A stretch of 8,032 nt of DNA from AM-2324 sp042091035. Its GTDB lineage: Bacteria; Bacteroidota; Bacteroidia; Chitinophagales; Saprospiraceae. Location of the stretch: contig JBELIG010000151.1 of NCBI GenBank assembly GCA_042091035.1, positions 1-8,032 of the forward strand. Reading direction: 5' to 3'. This document shows positions 1-5,600 of this stretch, in pieces. Positions within the stretch are counted from its first letter, which is position 1, and each line of letters begins with the position of its first letter. The notes beneath the pieces were generated by a model. The model did not search any database and was not told the origin of the DNA. It saw only the letters and a list, made by a program, of their open reading frames with translations. The position numbers and the translations under genes are program-made.

Positions 1-258
1 AATAATAATGGTTCTGTATCAACTTTAGATATTGTATTCATGCAAAAAGTGATTTTAGGAATCGATAATGCTTTTCCTAATAATGAAAGTTGGAGGTTTG
101 TACCGGCAGATTATATTTTTGATGATCCTACAAATCCTTTTGCATCAGATTTTCCTGAAGGATTTGATTATTTTGATCTAAATGCTGATGAAGTCAATCA
201 AGATTTGATTGGAATAAAAGTTGGAGACATAAATGGAAATGCAGATCCAAACCTTTAA
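1..258 (+). CDS. C-terminal end of a probable secreted protein with dockerin-like tail (5' truncated)
   Basis: The reading frame is open from base 1 to the TAA at 256-258, so this is the last 85 codons of a longer gene; the internal ATG at 40 is probably not the true start because it falls inside a conserved-looking segment. The visible protein begins NNNGSVSTLDIVFMQKVILG, which reads as the second half of a dockerin-type calcium-binding loop (N-x-N-G-x-x-x-x-x-D spacing) followed by its helix. A spacer containing NNESWRFVPADYIF follows, then a second Asp/Asn-rich segment, VGDINGNADPNL, at the very end. From memory, this layout (loop, SWRFV spacer, GDxNGxA) closes or interrupts very large secreted proteins of Saprospiraceae and related Bacteroidota. 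The protein stops right after that motif, so no type IX secretion sorting domain is visible behind it. It lies only 8 bases upstream of folP. The role of the complete protein cannot be judged from this fragment. Confidence 0.8.
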   Translation, partial: NNNGSVSTLDIVFMQKVILGIDNAFPNNESWRFVPADYIFDDPTNPFASDFPEGFDYFDLNADEVNQDLIGIKVGDINGNADPNL

Positions 259-266
259 AAATAAAT

Positions 267-1115
267 ATGTTATATACTGCCAAGACACTTAATTGCAATG
301 GAAGGATAGTAGATTTGAGTCAAGCTCAAATAATGGGTATTCTTAACTTGACTCCTGATTCTTTTTATGATGGAGGACGTTACGAAGGGGAAGCCGCACT
401 GAGGCAAGTTGAAAATATGCTTGGTGAAGGAGCTGACATTATTGATATTGGCGGAATGTCTTCGAGGCCAGGTGCAGAACTTGTATCTCTAGAGGAGGAA
501 CGCCAACGAGTTATTCCTGTGATCCGCTCGATCTTAAAAGCATTTCCTGAAACTATTCTGAGTATAGATACCGTACGTTCTGAAATTGCGAAGGAAGCTT
601 ATGCTTGTGGCGTGGGTATAATCAATGATATTTCTGCCTCGAAGGTAGATTCTGGCATGTATGACATCTTAGGTCAATTAAAAGTGCCTTATGTTTTAAT
701 GCATATGAAAGGCTCGCCAAACAATATGCAGCAAAATCCTAATTATTCCAATGTAACCAAGGAGGTTTTAGATTTTTTAATTGAAGAACTAGGTAGGCTT
801 AAGGCCTATAATCCGACCGATGTAATCATTGATCCTGGATTTGGTTTCGGGAAAACGGTAGAACACAACTATGAGTTGTTGAAGAATCTAGGTTTATTTA
901 AAATTTTGGAATGTCCAATTATGGTTGGTATCTCGAGGAAGTCAATGATTAGCAAGGTGACTGGGAGTAGTTCTGAGGAAGCGCTCAATGGTACTACTGC
1001 GCTTCATATGCTAGCCTTACAAAATGGAGCGGATATTCTTAGAGTTCATGATGTTAAAGAAGCGGTTGAGGTTAGAAAATTGTTTCAAGCTTATACATCG
1101 GTTCAGGAATATTAG
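267..1115 (+). CDS. folP: dihydropteroate synthase (DHPS)
   Basis: This cytoplasmic enzyme joins p-aminobenzoate to 6-hydroxymethyl-7,8-dihydropterin diphosphate to give 7,8-dihydropteroate in folate synthesis. At 282 residues it has the normal full length of a TIM-barrel DHPS. All signature blocks are present in order: MGILNLTPDSFYDGG (23-37), DIGGMSSRPGAE (60-71), LSIDTVRSE (98-106), the pterin-site INDIS (119-123), LMHMKGSPNNMQ (144-155), IIDPGFGFGKT (187-197), VGISRKSMI (220-228) with the catalytic-region Lys225, and the phosphate-binding RVHDV (259-263). The loop usually read as ESTRPGA is MSSRPGA here (Met64, Ser66), a conservative variation. There is no Phe-Gly insertion of the kind seen in Sul resistance enzymes, so it looks like the native housekeeping copy. 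The ATG at 267 was chosen because the first barrel strand follows at the normal distance; no Shine-Dalgarno sequence is seen, as is usual in Bacteroidota. The gap to the upstream stop is 8 bases and to the next gene 24, suggesting co-transcription. Confidence 0.97.
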   Translation: MLYTAKTLNCNGRIVDLSQAQIMGILNLTPDSFYDGGRYEGEAALRQVENMLGEGADIIDIGGMSSRPGAELVSLEEERQRVIPVIRSILKAFPETILSIDTVRSEIAKEAYACGVGIINDISASKVDSGMYDILGQLKVPYVLMHMKGSPNNMQQNPNYSNVTKEVLDFLIEELGRLKAYNPTDVIIDPGFGFGKTVEHNYELLKNLGLFKILECPIMVGISRKSMISKVTGSSSEEALNGTTALHMLALQNGADILRVHDVKEAVEVRKLFQAYTSVQEY

Positions 1116-1139
1116 TACATTATGTAAAAATACAAATGT

Positions 1140-2531
1140 ATGGAGCCCCCTAAGGTTATGCTAACCGAGAATATAATAAAAAAGGAAGCTATGTCCTTTC
1201 TCAAAGGATATTATAAGTACAAGCCTAGGGGTGAAGGCAATACAATAGTCAAATTTGATATGCGTGCTGAGGGTGGCTTGATTGCAGATGGCTATTTGGA
1301 GTTTAAAGACCTTGATGGCGAAACATTTGCTGCAACCTTGGAAGCAACTTCTGAATCTAAGCGGAGTGAGGTTATTTATCAACTCCAAAAAAAGTTACTT
1401 TACTGGGATAGCGGAAGTTTAGCTATACTTTTCTCAGTTATTTCACTGATTATTTTCCAACGCTTTGAATTATTCAGTTATGATCAATTAAGATTGTCTG
1501 TTGGATTATTGCTTAGTTGGGTACTCATTGTGTTTTATTTTTTACTGTTTCGTATAGGACTGCAGTTTCTTGATAGATACAGATATATCTATGCAATTGA
1601 ACAATTCGCAAAATATAATGTAGATGAAAAATGGATCTGTATTGGATCGGATGTTTTTCCTAGTGGCTCAGATAAATACTTTAAACAACTCAAGAAAAGA
1701 TGCATTGCTCATGGTGTTGGATTACTAAGTATCAATCACAACTTACAGGTTACACCAATTGCAACTGCTGCTAAAAGTGATCGTGGAAATAATGATGCTA
1801 GAACTAGATTCAATCATCTGGATGCTTGGGTCAATACAATGAGTAGTAAAGTAGGAATGAAAACAGATCTTTCGATGCAACGATTTGCACCCAAGTTTTA
1901 TATTCAGCAGACTATTATTGTTTTTAGTATTTGCTTTTTGTGTGTATTGATGGTGGACAAATACGAAAGATTTAGGCATCAAAGTTCAGATGCGGAAGAG
2001 ATTGTCAATGAAGTATACGACCGAAATAGTAATCAGATTCCAGAACCTGAAGCATATCTAGTCAATGAATCAGCAATGAATCAGTTTGGGAAGCAAATTG
2101 AGTATTCTACAGTAAAGGATGATACACTTATAAATGCTTACAGGAATTGGCAGTCATCTAAATTAGAAGCCGAAAAGGATTCACTGAAAATAAATAAAGC
2201 CTTTGATTCTAAGATTAAGAAAGGGATAGATAGCTGTAATAAATGGAAAGGCTTAGGTAAGGGTTATTTTATTATAATTAAAGGGATTTATCTTAGTGAA
2301 AGAGCGGCTTTAGATCAGCAATTATTTGTTAGTAGAGATTATGATGGTGTAGGGATTCTTCCTGCATATTGCTTGGACTCCGAAACAGCTCATTATTATG
2401 TTTATGTGGGAAAGCCAACCAAAGATGCTCGATCTGCAGAACAGCTACTCAATAGAATGAATCACAACGAAAATCATGTGTTGAAACCTAAAGAAAAAAG
2501 ATTTTCATTGATCTCTCTTTCTATTTTCTAG
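1140..2531 (+). CDS. unnamed three-pass membrane protein with C-terminal SPOR-like domain
   Basis: I do not recognise a named family. The 463 residues divide into a soluble N-terminal region (1-90, with ADGYLEF at 49-55 and FAATLEATSES at 63-73), two close hydrophobic segments (about 91-110 and 117-138), a soluble region (about 145-250, with KWICIGSDVF at 164-173 and KYFKQLKKRCIAHGVGLL at 179-196), a third hydrophobic segment (256-273), a charged linker (275-372) and a C-terminal domain at 374-440. That last domain begins YFIIIKGIYLSERAA, continues to DGVGILPAY, then YYVYVGKPTKDARSAEQLLNRM. This matches the beta-alpha-beta-beta-alpha-beta rhythm of SPOR domains, which bind denuded peptidoglycan glycans. 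Charges around the membrane segments favour residues 1-90 and 145-250 in the cytoplasm and the C-terminus in the periplasm. The two soluble regions together resemble a restriction-endonuclease-like fold split by a membrane hairpin, but the expected catalytic Lys after the Asp/Glu pair is not evident; this is a guess. An alternative start is Met7 (1158). It follows folP by 24 bases. Confidence 0.82.
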   Translation: MEPPKVMLTENIIKKEAMSFLKGYYKYKPRGEGNTIVKFDMRAEGGLIADGYLEFKDLDGETFAATLEATSESKRSEVIYQLQKKLLYWDSGSLAILFSVISLIIFQRFELFSYDQLRLSVGLLLSWVLIVFYFLLFRIGLQFLDRYRYIYAIEQFAKYNVDEKWICIGSDVFPSGSDKYFKQLKKRCIAHGVGLLSINHNLQVTPIATAAKSDRGNNDARTRFNHLDAWVNTMSSKVGMKTDLSMQRFAPKFYIQQTIIVFSICFLCVLMVDKYERFRHQSSDAEEIVNEVYDRNSNQIPEPEAYLVNESAMNQFGKQIEYSTVKDDTLINAYRNWQSSKLEAEKDSLKINKAFDSKIKKGIDSCNKWKGLGKGYFIIIKGIYLSERAALDQQLFVSRDYDGVGILPAYCLDSETAHYYVYVGKPTKDARSAEQLLNRMNHNENHVLKPKEKRFSLISLSIF

Positions 2532-2690
2532 TTTATCAACTATTAAGGAATACTTAAAATTGTTTTATGCCTTGCAATATGCGACAGATTATTTGGTTTT
2601 AGTTCTTAAATTAGCAATATTCTTAATCTGTTCTCTTTTATTTAAAAAGAGATATATCTTTACTTTATTTAGGGAAGCTTACTTTGGTTA
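2532..2690 (+). promoter_or_regulatory. intergenic region upstream of tamB with weak promoter-like sequence
   Basis: This 159-base AT-rich gap is the longest non-coding stretch in the window and is the natural place for the tamB promoter. The best match to the Bacteroidota -7 element TAnnTTTG is TATCTTTA at 2655-2662, one mismatch, which would leave a leader of roughly 20 bases before the ATG at 2691. A TG at 2629-2630 sits near where the -33 element should be, but this is weak support. AGGGAAG at 2671-2677 is purine-rich, but at 13 bases from the ATG it is too distant for a convincing ribosome-binding site. GCAATAT occurs twice (2574-2580 and 2614-2620), which may be chance. No small ORF or RNA gene is apparent. 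Confidence 0.3.
2632..2652 (+). repeat. perfect 8-bp inverted repeat, possible weak terminator
   Basis: TCTCTTTT (2632-2639) and AAAAGAGA (2645-2652) are perfectly complementary around the 5-base spacer ATTTA, so RNA from either strand could form an 8-bp stem with a 5-base loop. It begins about 100 bases after the stop of the upstream gene and about 40 bases before tamB. The stem has only two G-C pairs and is followed by TATATCTTT rather than a pure T run, so it would be a weak intrinsic terminator. It also sits directly upstream of the putative tamB -7 element, so an operator role is possible. The inverted repeat is seen directly; any function is inference. Confidence 0.35.
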
Positions 2691-5600
2691 ATGAGCAATC
2701 AGGAAACAAATGATCGAGATAAAAAATCAAAGTGGTTAGCTTTGATTAAATGGCTATTCCTTGGTAGCTTAGCTCTTTTTATTGGGCTTTTTCTACTGCT
2801 AAAATTACCACCTGTTCAAAATTTTTTAGCTACCTATCTCACAAATGTCTTATCTAAAAATTTAAATGTACCTGTTGAAGTAGAAAAAGTACATGTAGAA
2901 CTGCCGGGTGCGATAATTATCGATGATTTTTATTTAGAAGATTTGAATCAAGATACTCTTGTCTTCGCGGAGAAGGTACAGCTTGATATAGAGAGTGGTT
3001 TTCTAGGTTTACTTCGCAAAGAGGTAATTGTAAAAAGTATAGATCTTAAGGGTATAGACCTGAATCTTAAAAGAGCTAGTGGTGGAATAAAAAACAATTT
3101 ACAACTCTTGTTGGAGTCAAGGTCTTTGAGAGAAGAGTTAAAAGATTCTTTGGAATCAAAATCGTCAAAACCTCTTGCCTTAGATATAAGAAGATTGAAT
3201 CTTGAGGATCTTAATCTTTATAATAGTAACGTTCCTAATGGTAACAATACTTCGGTGCAACTTTCAAATGCAACTGTAGATGTAGGATCTATTGATATTG
3301 AAAACCAAGTTTTCAATATCAATAGAGTCAATATTAATGGTTTGTTTGTCGATGTCTTCTTATATGATTGGGAAGAGGATTCGACTCTAGTAGAAGGTGA
3401 GAATATTATAGCAACAGCTGATGAGATACCAGATTTTTTCTTTGAGGAAGAATCAGGAGCTCTTAAGCTTAATATACCGGACAGTGTTAAGGTTGAGGGT
3501 ATGCTTTTGACGCTTGATCGTGTTAAGGGTATTAATAATTCCTTTAAGTTAACAAATACAAGATCATTTGTTAAGCCGGTGATACGGGAGGGCTCGGTGG
3601 ACTATTCCAACATGCTTGTGGAAGATATTAACTTCAATTTCAATGCAGTAAAGTTTGTTGACAAAGTATTTACTGCAGAGAATTCAGATATGAATTTTGA
3701 GGAGCAAAGTGGATTTGTCTGTGAACGTCTTTATGCCAATGAACTAGAGCTTAGTTCAGATCATTTGAATTTGTTCGATATGGAACTTCGAACAGATAAA
3801 TCTGTACTCGGTGATTCAATCTGTTTGAATTTTAAAGAGTATTCAGCTTTTAGTCGTTTCCCTTTTGAAGTCAGTCTGGATGTTCGTATTAACGAGGGCA
3901 TGGTTGCCGTAGAAGACGTGATGAAGGTTGCTCCATCTCTTAGAGATAACAGATTTTTCACACTCAATAGTGCGGAGTTATTCATGCTTTCTGGTCAGGT
4001 GAAAGGAGTTGTGGATGACCTAAGAGGTCGAGAAATAGATATTCAGCTAGGGCGAGATTTTCGTTTAAATGGAGATTTTTCTTTTCAACATTTACTGGAT
4101 ATAGAAAAGAGGTTTTTAAGCTTAAATCTTGATCAATGCAGGACCTCGGTCTATGCCATTAAGAATTTAATTCCTTTTGTTTCACTTCCTGATAATTTCA
4201 ACAAGCTAGGTCGCTTAAATTTCAAAGGTGGTTTTAGTGGCTTCTTTAACAACTTCAATGCTTACGGCGAACTAGAAACTGAAATTGGGGTCGCCAACAT
4301 GGATATGAATATGGATATCAAAGGGGGGAAAGAGCTTGCAAGTTATAAGGGGCAGTTAAATCTTTCTGATTTTGATTTGGCTTATTGGACAGGCGTTGAA
4401 GACCTAGGGAAAGTTTACTTCTCTTCTACACTAGAAGATGGAAAAGGACTAACCGCCAATACCGCAAGTGCTATACTCAATGCCAGTATCGATACTTTAG
4501 AATATAAAGGATATAAGTACAAAGATTTAGCTTATGCAGGTAAGCTTGACAAAAACACAGTATCGGGTGGATTCCTAGCTAAAGATGAAAACTTTGACCT
4601 TTACTTTAATGGAAGGATAGATTTTCAACCACAAGAACCAATCTTTGATTTTATTCTGGAGGTCAAGAAATTCAATCTTTATGCATTGAATATTTCAAAA
4701 ACTCCACGATCAATATCTGGAATTTTTGATGTAAACCTTAAGAACTTCGATTTGGATAAGGTACGTGGAGAGGTAGAAATTCAGAACGTTTTATATAAAT
4801 CAGAAGGGATGGAGCCATTTAGGCTAGACCTAGCTTCTGTAACAATGGATACATTAGAAGGTGGTGGTCAAGAGTTGCATCTCGACTCTGAGCTAGGCAG
4901 TGTGAATTACAAAGGAACAGAGACTGTTTCCAATTTTCCTAAAGTACTCAATGAGTATGTTTGGAATAGTTACCCAGACTTTATGTCTTTACTCACCAAA
5001 AAAACTTTCGAATCTTCCCTTGATAGCTTGAGTGGAGATTTTGCGCTAGATGTCAATATTGTTGATACTAAAGGGCTTATGAAGTTTGCAGATGAAAGGT
5101 TTGGAGAACTTGAAGGTGTCAATTTGCGATTTGACTTCCAGGGAAATGATCAATTGTTGGATTGGTCCTTAAGCGTACCTGATTTTTCATTTGCCAAGAC
5201 TACATTAACAGATATATATTTTGAAGGAGAGGGAGATGGAGATACTAGTATGTTCTTTTTAAATATAGCCGAAAGCCAATTCGGAAAACGTATTCAAAAA
5301 GAGCCAATGGAATTTGCATTCTTTTTGAAACGGGATGTATTAGAGGTTGATGTTTCCACTGATAAGGTTTTTGATTTTGATAATAAGCTTGAAATAAATG
5401 CGGACCTGTTTACCGCCGAAAATGGAGATCTAAAAATTCATATAAAGGAGGAATTTCTTGATCTGCCAGATGGATATTGGACGGTAGGTGCTGATAATGA
5501 ATTACAATTTGGAAAGGATTATATTTTAGCCAAAGACTTTGTACTTAGTCGGGACGATTATAGAGTCCAAATAGAAACCTACAAGGATAATGGACTTAAG

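Noticed and set aside
40..258. A complete 72-residue small protein starting at the ATG at 40
   Set aside because: Codons 1-39 are in frame and encode the calcium-loop half of the same dockerin-like motif, so the ATG is internal.
267..1115. Acquired sulfonamide-resistance (sul-type) DHPS
   Set aside because: The Phe-Gly insertion typical of Sul enzymes is absent, no integron or transposon features flank it, and base composition matches the neighbours.
1161..1388. 75-codon open frame on the minus strand
   Set aside because: It is antisense to the N-terminal region of the 463-residue protein, with no motif; the plus-strand frame is clearly the coding one.
1743..1982. 79-codon open frame on the minus strand
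   Set aside because: It is antisense to the middle of the 463-residue protein and rich in Ser/Asn/His runs expected from reversed AT-rich codons.
2651..2660. Short palindrome AGATATATCT-like sequence near 2650-2659 as a regulator site
   Set aside because: It is short, purely AT-rich in its core and expected by chance in this composition; it also overlaps the better-supported inverted repeat.
2680..2687. TACTTTGG as the tamB -7 promoter element
   Set aside because: The spacing does not fit TAnnTTTG exactly and it lies only a few bases from the ATG, leaving almost no leader.
3761..3985. 74-codon open frame on the minus strand
   Set aside because: It is antisense within tamB, Ser/Leu-rich and without any domain signature.
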